Assembly: GCA_021613375.1 (NCBI GenBank)
Contig: CM038720.1
Location: 16,213,962 to 16,277,961 of the forward strand
Source of the DNA: Megaleporinus macrocephalus
Lineage: Eukaryota; Chordata; Actinopteri; Characiformes; Anostomidae
Direction of reading: 5' to 3'
DNA: 64,000 bases
In this document: positions 55,509-64,000 of the stretch, in pieces
How positions within the stretch are numbered: the stretch's first letter is position 1
Layout of the letters: each line of letters begins with the position of its first letter
Notes under the pieces: model-generated
Database searches by the model: none
The model's input: only the letters and a program-made list of their open reading frames with translations
What the model was told of the DNA's origin: nothing
Program-made: the position numbers and the translations under genes

Positions 55509-58500
55509 TCAAGTTTCAAGTTTCAAGTTTATTTGTCATTTACACATCATGTCAGGACATAACATGCATTGAAATGCTTGGGGTGAGGCTCAGATACAAC
55601 TCTACAGCTGGGCAGCATTATATATGTAAAACAATGCACACATACAATAAATAGACAATATTAAAGTAAAAATAAGCTAAAAAATAGACATATAGTTATA
55701 ACTGAAATATATAAGGGACTATACAAAACATACACAAGATATATACATAAGATATACAGGAGGACATCTGTGAAAAAAATTTGCATAGGCAGGTTATCTA
55801 AGAAGACATGTCTATTTAAAGTGACTTAGTGATATTGTCCATAGCAGCGATATCAGAATAAATAATATAAAGTGTAACAATGTAGCAGTGGTCGAGTGAA
55901 CGGTATTGGGGTCTTTCAGCCTCACAGTTTGTTCAGGAGCCTGACAGCCTGTGTGTAGAAGCTGTTCAGTAGCCAGGTTGTTCTGGCCTGGATGCTGCGG
56001 AATCTCCTGCCTGATGGCAGTATGGTGAACAGGCCGTGTGCTGGGTGACCTCTGTCTAACCTGATCTTCTGGATTTTCCTCAGGCAGCGGGACTGATAGA
56101 TGTCCTGTAAGGCTGGTAGTTTGTTGCCTACAATGTATTCTGCTGTCCTCACCACTCCTTTTAGGGCCTTGCGGTCGCAGGCAAGTGCAGCTGCCATACC
56201 AGACAGTGATGCAGCCCATTAGGATGCTCTCTATAGTGCATCTATAGAAGCTGGTGAGGAGATCAGGAGGCAGTCCAAACTTCCTGAGCCTGCGCAAGAA
56301 GAAGAGACGCTGACGGGCAGAACTCACAATCGTATTGGTGTGGAGGGACCAGGTGAGGTCATCAGAGAGGTGAACGTCGAGGAACTTAACACTGCTGACT
56401 CTCTCCACTTCAGCCCCGTTGATGTAAAGGGGAGAGTGACCACCCTTCTGCTGCTTCCTGTAGTCCACAATCATCTCCTTCCTTTTGCTGATGTTTAGAC
56501 GGAGATTGTTGTCGTGGCTCCACTCTGACAGACCACTGACCTCGTTTCTATAGGCTGTTTCATCTCCATCTGTGATGAGGCCGAGGATGGTAGTGTCATC
56601 AGCGAATCTGAAGATGAGGTTGGAGGAGTGTTTGGCTACACATTCATGAGTGTACAAAGAGTACAGGAGGGGGCTGAGTACACATCCCTGGGGGGCCCCC
56701 GCCCTCAGAGTCAGAGTGGAAGAGATGCTGTCAACCACCCTCACCACCTGCGGTCTGCTCGTCAGGAAGTCCAGTATCCAGTTGCAGAGATGAGAGTTCA
56801 AACTAGTTCAAATCTATGAACAGCATTCTCACATACGTGTTCTTCCTGTCCAAGTGTGTGAGAGCAGTGTGTACTGTTAGTGCAACGTCTGTGGATCTGT
56901 TGGAGCGGTATGCAAACTGGTGAGGGTCCATGTTGGCAGGAAGCATAGAACAGATGTGAGCTTTGACCAGCTGCTCAAAGCACTTCATAGCTGTTGATGT
57001 CAGTGCAACAGAGTGGTAGTCATTCAGACAGGTGACAGAAGGTTTCTTGGGAACTGGAACAATGATGGTTTCTTTAAAGCCTGTAGGAACCACTGACAGT
57101 TTTAGGGAGAGTTTAAAGATGTCCGTGAAAACCTCAGCCAGCTGGTTGGCACATGCTTTAAGTACACGACTGTGTACACCATCAGGACCTAGTGCCTTGC
57201 TTGGGTTAACTGCCCTGAAGGATTTCACCACCTCAGACAGAGAGATGGTCAGTGTGCAGCTCTCCTGATGTATTGGGAGATTTTCAGCAGGGGAGGTGTT
57301 GTTTGCCTCAAAGCAAGCATAATGTGCATTAAGCTCATCTGCAAGTGAGGAGGGTGACCCCCTATCACAACTCATACCTCCTTTATAATCACTGATGGTG
57401 CGCAGTCCACACCACATGCGTCTGAGAGAGCAAAGGAAGTTGAATTCAACTCTGTCCCTGTAGTTCCGATTGGCTAGCCTGATGGTCCTCTGAAGGTCAT
57501 ATCTGGCCTTCTTGTAGCTAGCCAGATCACCAGAGTTGTAGGCAGAGGTTCGAGCTCTTAGTTTAGCACGAACCTCAGCGTTGATCCAGGGTTTCTGATT
57601 GGGAAATGTTCTGACATTGATTTTTGGCACAATGTCGTCAGTGCATTTACTGATGTAACTTGTGATGGAGTCAGTGTATTCATTGATGTCACTGCCAGCT
57701 GCATCATGAAACATCTTCCAGTCTGTGGATTCAAAGCAGTCTTGTAGTGTGAAGATGGCCTCCTCACTCCATTGATAGACTGATCTGAGAACTGTTGTAA
57801 GCAGGCAGGAGAAGAATGAAGGTGTGATCAGCTTTGCCAATGGCAGGGCGGGGGAGGGGCTTGTAACTGTCTCTAAGTGCTGTATAGCAGTGGTCAAGAG
57901 TCTGTTCTCCTCGGGTTGGAAATTGAATGTGCTGATAGTATTTGGGCAGAACCTTCTTCAGGTTTGCCCTGTTAAAATCCCCAAGCACAATAAAAGCAGC
58001 CTCTGGATCAGTGTTCTCATGTCCATTGATGAGCTCATACAGAACTTCCAATGCACGTGACTTATCAGCCTGAGGTGGGATGTAGACTGTAGTGAGGATG
58101 ACTGAGCTGAAGTGTCTGGGCAGAAAAAAAGGTCGAACTTTGACCATTAAGAGTTCAATGTCTGGAGAGCAGTGACTGGCTAGAACTGCTACATCTGTCC
58201 CCCATCGAGAGTTCACCATAATACACACCCCGCCGCTTCTGCCCTTACCAGAGTCCAGAGTTCTGTCCTGCTGGTAGATGGAGAAGCCGGCCGGTGTGAT
58301 GCCATTGTTGGGTATAGCGGCGGATAGCCACGTCTCTGAGAGCGCTAAAACGCAGCAGCTCTCGATGTCGCGGTGAAACTTGATCCGCGCGTTCAGCTCG
58401 TCTATTTTGTTCTCCAGCGATTGAACATTTGCGAGCAGAATACTGGGAAGCGGAGGGTTGAAGCACCGTTTCCTTGTCCTGCATAGCACACCGGCGCGTC

Positions 58501-58545
58501 TGCCTCTCTTGCGCTTCTTCCTGCCTCGCCGGCGCGCGCTTGATG
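55509..58545 (-). mobile_element. Near full-length LINE (CR1/L2-group, second family) in Tc1
   Basis: About 3 kb on the minus strand. From its 5' end: a basic stretch (RRRGRKKRKRGRRAG) and endonuclease (58490-57800; LLANVQSLENKIDEL, ALSETWL, VYIPPQ, VLGDFNRANLKKVL, LDHCYTALRDSY, active-site SDH read as ADH). Linker and RT start follow at 57897-56803 ([62 protein letters not shown]), then after a frameshift 56801-55812 ([44 protein letters not shown]). A second shift leads into 56197-55922. The 3' end has repeated CAAGTTT at 55509-55530. Only two or three frame breaks are visible. Confidence 0.8.
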
Positions 58546-58604
58546 AGTCCACCTTTACTGTTTTCCCCACATCCGGGAGAGTTACGGTGTGGAGAAGCCC
58601 CACA
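58546..58604 (+). pseudogene. Tc1 transposase middle piece between two LINE insertions
   Basis: Encodes DESTFTVFPTSGRVTVWRSP, the segment containing the first catalytic Asp of the DDE triad. Only about 60 bases separate the two LINE insertions. Confidence 0.75.
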
Positions 58605-58605
58605 T

Positions 58606-59034
58606 TAGTAATCACATTACTGTACATCTGCACTCCCGGACACTATTGACACTTTACTGGACATCTTATGTCAGCACTCATAGACACTATCGAAACTTTG
58701 ATGTACATCCTGTACATTTGCCCTCATAGACACTATTTGACACTTTGCTGTAAATCCTGCACATTTGCACTCCTGGACACTATTTAACACTATTTAACAT
58801 TTACTTAATACAATCTTTGCACATTTATTTATTTTTTAATAAATATCCCAGTACTGTCATATATCTACTGATACCCATTTTTCTCTTACACATTACCTAA
58901 TTTATTATTGTACTACCTACCTTTTTGTATATATTCTTTTTTATTATTGGAGTTCTTTATTCTTCTTATATACCTTATTGTTTTTTGTACTGTGTTTTGT
59001 ACTTTGTTTTGTTACTGCTACATTTCCTTCAGGA
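58606..59034 (+). mobile_element. Rex1 3' UTR insertion, 5'-truncated
   Basis: Very similar to 8945-9510: same ACATCTGCACTCCCGGACAC minisatellite units, same TTTTTAATAAATATCCCAGT, same end CATTTCCTTCAGGATCA. It carries fewer 47 bp units than the 9 kb copy. The usual CTAT tail is replaced by an ATCC repeat. Confidence 0.85.
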
Positions 59035-59236
59035 TCATCCATCCATCCATCCATCCATCCATCCATCCATCCATCCATCCATCCATCCATCCATCCATCC
59101 ATCCATCCATCCATCCATCCATCCATCCATCCATCCATCCATCCATCCATCCATCCATCCATCCATCCATCCATCCATCCATCCATCCATCCATCCATCC
59201 ATCCATCCATCCATCCATCCATCCATCCATCCATCG
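59035..59236. repeat. (ATCC)n microsatellite at the Rex1 tail, ~50 units
   Basis: About 200 bp of perfect ATCC repeats (TCCA/TGGA on the other strand), beginning at the last base of the Rex1 3' end and ending at ATCGCTATCTAG. The long IHPS and MDGW open frames here are an artefact of the repeat. Confidence 0.97.
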
Positions 59237-59237
59237 C

Positions 59238-59681
59238 TATCTAGTTATGAAGCATAACACCCAAACTGTTGCATGCCTAGAGTGAAGCATGGGGGTGGAG
59301 CAGTGATGATTTGAACCATTCTGGAGGACCATCTGCATCCAATGGTTTAAACATTGTATCCTGTATCAGGATGACAATGCACCAATACACAGAGCAAGAC
59401 TGGTGAAAGATTGGTTTGATGAACATGAAAGTGAAGTTGAACATCCCCCATGGCCTGCACAGTCACCAGATCTAAATATTATTGAGCCACTTTGGGGTGT
59501 TTTGGAGGAGCGAGTCAGGGAACGTTTTCCTCCACCAGCATCACGTAGTGACCTGGCCACTATCCTGCAAGAGGAATGGCTTAAGATCCTTCTGACCACT
59601 GTGCAGGACTTGTATATGTCATTCACAAGACAAATTGACGCTGTATTGGCCGCAAAAAGAGGCCCCACACCATACTATTAA
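59238..59681 (+). pseudogene. Tc1 transposase C-terminal part
   Basis: 59403-59681 is open: DWFDEHESEVEHPPWPAQSP, DLNIIEPLWGVLEERV and AVLAAKRGPTPYY. The PDLNxIEPLW motif holds the last catalytic Glu. Upstream, a shifted frame gives IRMTMHQYTEQD-like remains of the second Asp region and a KHGGGAVMI-equivalent. Confidence 0.8.
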
Positions 59682-59771
59682 ATTGTGCTCTAAAACCAGG
59701 TGTTTCAGTTTCATTGTCCATCCCCTGTATGTGTGTATGTATATATATATATTACATACACACACACACTG

Positions 59772-60195
59772 CTCAAAAAATAAAGGGAACACTCAAATAA
59801 CACATCCTAGATCTGAATGAATGAAATATTCTTATTGAACACTTTGTTCTTTACAAAGTTGAATGTGCTGACAACAAAATCACATAAAAATCATCATCGT
59901 TGGAAATCAAATTTATTAACCAATGGAGGCCTGGATTTGGAGTCACACACAAAATTAAAACACACTACAGGCTGACCATTACTGACCCACTGCCAAACCG
60001 GTCATGCTGAAGGATGTTGCAGGCAGCAGATTGCTCTCCAGGGTCTCCAGACTCTGTCACATGTGCTCAGTGTGAACCTGTTATTATCTGTAAAGAGCAC
60101 AGGGCGCCAGTGGCGAATTTGCCAATCCTGGTGTTCTCTGGGAAATGCCAAGCGTCCTGCACGGTGTTGGGCTGTGAGCACAACCCCTATCTTTG
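59772..60195 (-). mobile_element. Another Tc1-like family, internally deleted
   Basis: Starts CTGCTCAAAAAATAAAGGGA and continues with AGATCTGAATGAATGAAATA and CCAATGGAGGCCTGGATTTG. It jumps by deletion to ATTACTGACCCACTGCCAAA and GAGCACAGGGCGCCAGTGGC, ending near CACAACCCCTATCT. This matches a very abundant fish Tc1-type element in my memory. The transposase would read on the minus strand. The right end is missing. Confidence 0.8.
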
Positions 60196-60289
60196 GACGT
60201 TTAAATTCATTATGTTTTTCTTATTGTTTTGCTGCATTTAGCTCCAGTGTCCTTTTGCTATATATGGGGATGTTTCTTTCTGGAAATCA

Positions 60290-60466
60290 CCTAAAGCTGA
60301 GCGGCTGGTGTTCGCCTACATAAAAATGGCCGCCAATTCAGTAGGTCATCCTGGTACCGTTCGCCTACTACTCTATGCCTACTAGGTATTCGGACATACT
60401 AGCCGCGCTCGCCTACTGATTTTGCCTACTGAGTAGTAGGCAAGTAGGCGATTTTGGACGCACCCC
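60290..60466. mobile_element. DNA-transposon right end (same type as 44.5 kb)
   Basis: Ends CAAGTAGGCGATTTTGGACG then CACCCC. Inverted, this reads GGGGTGCGTCCAAAATCGCC, the counterpart of GTTGCGTTCGAAATCGCC at 44543. Repeated GCCTACT motifs and a GGCCGCCA block fill the subterminal zone. Confidence 0.5.
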
Positions 60467-60469
60467 ATA

Positions 60470-61900
60470 TGTGCTGGGTGGATTTATTTGGTGTTGACTT
60501 GGTAGAAAACGAGATGCCATCCAAGAATTTTTGGAGCGGCTGCTGTAGAAGTTATTTTTAGTTTTATATTCGATTTCAGTATAACTATTTTCTGTGATTT
60601 TATGCTTCTTTGCAAACAAATCAACAAATTATTGCATGTTGTAGGAGTCATAGGAGTTGAGTGAGAGCCCTGCCTCAGCTGTACCGGCTGTCTTTCATGC
60701 CTCTCTCCTCCTGCTAGCACACGTTGTCACACTGTTGTCTACTTTCTTACAATGTTGCTACATTGTCAGCAGGTCATGCTTTATGTTTTCTGGTGACTAC
60801 TTATTAGCAACTTGGCAAATTTCATGAAGATATAATGACACACATGAAGGATTCTGCTCCCTGAAATCATCCTCTCTTCCTACTATCATCCCACATGCCT
60901 CAAGCATCCCTCCCTTCCCTCAATCAGCCCTAAAAACATCCTCCCCTCCTTCTTGCCATTTCTTTACAAGTCTCCCTGCTGACGTGCCTCCTACTCCGCC
61001 TCTATCTGGTTCAGCCAACTCTCCAGTCGCTGGCTGCTCTCACAGAAGTCCTCTCTCTCACAGAACCTGCAGCTGTTCAACCTCTACAATCACTGACTCT
61101 ATCTCTCACAGAACCCACAACAGCTGCAGTTCATCTTCCCCATTCACAGACTCTCCCAAGGCATGGGTACAACCTCATTGCTGCTCCCTTCCTCTGGTTC
61201 TTTGGCTTCTCGTGCCATTGGTGCTGGTGATGTGTCATCCACGTCCTGTTACCCCAGTGACTTTTCAACCTCCTCACCCCTCATGGACCTGTGTTGCCCC
61301 CTGCAACAGCCTAGCGATGGCCAACCATGCCATTGACTGGTACAAGCTTGCTCATCGCCATGCTTGGCAGTCTTAAAGTCCTTCTTCTCCACCATGATTT
61401 CTGGCACCTCTTTGGGGTTTTCCAAATGGCAGATATTACTTTGTTGTTGTCTCTTGCTCTCCTTTCAGGGCACGAGCGGACAGGAAAGTGATCTTTATTC
61501 AATCAGATACTTAGGCTGTCATCCTTATCATAAGACAGCTGTCATGCTCTTCATTCATTGTCTCATGTCATCCAGTACAACACCAAATAATTCACAGATG
61601 TTCTCATTCCAAGCCATTCAGATGTAACCACTGATTCTCTTCTCATTTCAATCTCAGAAATTCTGATTTTAGGACCTCAAGCACCAGTACCTCCATTTCA
61701 GAAAAATCATAACAACCTAACTAAAACAACCCATTGCAGCCTGGGATACAATACACTCAGCCATCTCTTTACACTGTTCCGGCTGGAGTTCTACGCTCCG
61801 CTCAACATCATCTTTTTTTCAGACGAGCTCTCCATAACTGCAGCCTCTCTTATATCTGTCAGCTCACAGCACACTGAATGTTCCTCTGCCATTTAAATTT
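60470..61900. other. Unassigned DNA upstream of the last L1
   Basis: 60850-61640 is C/T-rich with duplicated TCTCTCACAGAACC phrases at 61055 and 61100. It has a 130-codon Ser/Pro-rich frame (60984-61376) with no recognised domain. It could be the 5' region of the following L1 or of another LINE. Confidence 0.35.
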
Positions 61901-61904
61901 TTGG

Positions 61905-64000
61905 TGGCGTGACTTTCAAGATGGCGCTGTAAAGTGAGGCTGCATAAAGAGCTCATCTCCCAGTCAGCTGAGTGGAAATTCCCCAAATTATTCCCCAAAA
62001 TTCCCAGAGAATATGGAGAGATACGGAGGGCACTGCGAGATAGAGGAGTGAGATTTCAGACGCCATACCCAGCTAAGCTAAAAGTTTTTTGGGAAAATGG
62101 CACACAAACGTATGAGAGTGCAGCTAATGCGGCGAGAGATATGAGGAAACGAGGATTCGAAATAGAGGCGGCATCGTATGTTGAGTCTAGCAAGAGACTT
62201 GGACTCAAACATAACAACTGGGAAAAAGCTGGTGGCTCACAACGAACCCGCCAAGAGCAGATCAGAGCAGATCAATGAACCTGAAAAATTGAAAAAGATG
62301 GGATACAGTAATACTTTTTTTTCCTCCCATAAATCAGGACACAAAAGGGGTGTAGCAATTCTAATTTTGAATTGGGTGAATTTTGAGTATATTTCACAAA
62401 CACAAAGACAAGGGTGGGAGATTTATATTGGTAAAAGGGAAATTAAACCATGAGGAAGTAACCTTACTTAACATCTATGCTCCCCCAGGCAATAAGAAAA
62501 AATTCTTTAAAAGAGTATTTGATCATGTGGCTTCAAACTCATGTGGTACGTTAATATGTGGAGGGGATATGAATGTAATACTCCAGCTAAATCTAGACTC
62601 TAGTAATGTCCGAGCTAAAGCTCACCCACAGACTCAAAATCTTAATAATATACTCCAAGAATTGGGCATGGTGGACGTATGGAGAAAGCTACACCCCCCA
62701 GGCAAACAGTATACCTATTATTCAGTGAAACATAATGTATATTCCAGAATAGACTATGATGTTTGGTTTAGATATACACAAAATTAAGGACTGTTCAATA
62801 GGGGTACCTGATATATCAAGTAACACTAAACCCAGAAACAATTTATGGCGACTTAATTTGGGAATCTTGAATAATAAAACAGTATTTCAACAAATGAAAA
62901 AAGATATAAACAGAACGATAATAACGATAATAAGGAAGTGAATCCTAATATTTTATGGGATGCAGCAAAAGTAGTACTTCGAGGTAAACTCATTTCATTA
63001 AACTAATAACTAATTGATTAAAGAGAGGAAGAAAAAATATGAAGAACTTCAAGGCACATTACAGAAACTGGGGATGGCACATGCCAAGGAAGGTAACCCT
63101 AACATGCTGAATAAGATTAAGAAGTTAAAACAGGAGCTTAATAGATTGTATGATGAAGAAATAGAGAAGCAAGCTAGATTCACCAAAGAAAGATTCCATG
63201 AAGTAAGCTCAAAAGCGACTAAACTTCTTGCGTGGAGATTACGGAAATAAAAGGCTAAAAATTTAGTGTGTAGTGAAATTAGAAACCCATATACAAAATA
63301 TTCTTAGTAGTAAATTGGAACACATTAAGGAATCTTTTGAAATGTACTATAAAAAATTATATAATCAACCTGATGTGGGAGAAACAAAAAGTATAACATC
63401 TTTTCTAGAATCATTAGATCTTCCAACTATAAGTCCAGCTCAAAACAAAGTATTAAGTGCAGAAATAACCAAGGATTAGAAAATGCTATTTCAAATCTTA
63501 AATCAAATAAGCCCATGGAAGTTATGGTTTCCCCCCTGAGTGGTTAGATATTTAAAAAAAGAACTAATATCTATGTTGCTGAGAAGTTTTTATTACACAC
63601 TTGGAGAGGGGGGAATCTCTATAATTCCTAAAGAAGGGAAGGATAAGGTGGAATGCTCTTCCTTTTGACTGATCTCTGTATTAAATGTGGATTATAAACT
63701 CTGCGCATCCATTTTGGAAAAAAGATTAGAATATATTATTCCAGATTTGGTAGATCTAGAACAAACAGGCTTTGTACGAATCAGGCAGACACAAGACAAC
63801 ATACGTTTTTTTTTCTTCTAGAACAATTTAGCACAAATTAAATATTCTCACATGTCTGCTGTATCTTTTTTCAATCGCTTCCAATTGATATTCCAAAATG
63901 TCAATTTAACGAAAGGGATAAATAGATATCTAGATTTATTTGGAATGGTAGAAGACCAAGGATAGGGTATAAGACATTGCAACTCCCTAAAGAAAAAGGA
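61905..64000 (+). mobile_element. L1-like LINE running off the window end
   Basis: 61934-62278 encodes the ORF1 C-terminus (FPKIPREYGEIRRALRDRGV, TPYPAKLKVFWENG). ORF2 follows: endonuclease pieces GHKRGVAILI, LLNIYAPPGNKKKFF, LICGGDMNVIL and YYSVKHNVYSRIDYD (62300-62770). Next is a coiled linker (63014-63250, Lys/Glu-rich) and the RT start to about 63830. A large deletion then jumps to LFGMVEDQG and TLQLPKEKG-like C-terminal sequence at 63920-64000. Many frameshifts. Confidence 0.75.

Larger units (their letters stand above)
55122..59727 (+). mobile_element. Tc1-like transposon interrupted by two LINE insertions
   Basis: Terminal repeats begin CAGGGGTTGGACAATGAAAC (55122) and, inverted at 59727, CAGGGGATGGACAATGAAAC; about 30 of 31 bases agree. 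TA dinucleotides lie outside both ends (55120-55121, 59728-59729). Transposase pieces sit at about 55295-55508, 58546-58604 and 59238-59681, in order and on the same strand. After removal of the insertions the element would be about 0.9-1.0 kb, shorter than a usual ~1.5 kb Tc1, so the middle of the transposase is also deleted. Confidence 0.88.

Noticed and set aside
58908..59285. Long repetitive IHPS and MDGW open frames on both strands
   Set aside because: They are only translations of the (ATCC)n microsatellite; no start context or conserved domain.
60984..61376. 130-codon Ser/Pro-rich frame as a gene
   Set aside because: Composition follows the C/T-rich DNA; no domain, and it sits directly before an L1.

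Overview
The window is nuclear DNA from a ray-finned fish, most likely a teleost. It holds two conserved vertebrate genes with spliced, short exons. Everything else is dense fish-type repeat: Rex1-like, L2-like and L1-like LINEs, several Tc1/mariner families, hAT-type non-autonomous elements and long microsatellites. No prokaryotic signal (operons, Shine-Dalgarno sites, CRISPR) was seen.

Genes. (1) tmem167a (protein kish-A), plus strand, 105-2346. Four coding exons give a complete 72-residue protein, with paired ETS-type promoter motifs just upstream. (2) atg10 (autophagy E2-like enzyme), minus strand, 37793-16813. Six coding exons join in frame to 220 codons, the length I recall for human ATG10. 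A probable first exon and promoter lie at about 41.7 kb. The genes are convergent, as I recall for the human 5q14 block. No rps23 or atp6ap1l exon was recognised in the 14 kb between them.

Layout. 1-2.8 kb: tmem167a. 2.8-16.5 kb: intergenic DNA with a 500 bp hAT-like element, two Rex1 copies, other LINE fragments, a 340 bp palindrome, an endogenous-retrovirus polymerase relic and two Tc1 relics. 16.8-26.2 kb: atg10 3' exons plus a 9.1 kb intron holding a LINE split by an L2 tail and a long Rex1 split by a 1772 bp hAT. 26.2-37.8 kb: the remaining coding exons and a 10.7 kb intron, where a GATA-rich repeat is interrupted by a near full-length L1 and a 1080 bp hAT. 38.57-41.35 kb: a 2.8 kb foldback structure whose arms are arrays of ~180 bp units, one arm carrying a 341 bp hAT element. 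41.6-42.9 kb: promoter-like DNA. 43-47 kb: DNA-transposon ends and poorly assigned repeat. 47.4-55.1 kb: an L1 split by a 3.5 kb block containing an L2 with a 788-codon open frame. 55.12-59.73 kb: a Tc1-like transposon broken by a 3 kb LINE and by a Rex1 tail ending in about 200 bp of (ATCC)n. 59.8-64 kb: another Tc1 relic, unassigned DNA and a second L1 running off the end.

The main interest is the stratigraphy. At least five insertions can be ordered because target duplications or interrupted reading frames are visible. The least explained structure is the foldback element in the probable first intron of atg10. No new protein system was found; the mobile proteins are all recognisable families, mostly decayed. 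Family names come from remembered conserved motifs, not database searches.
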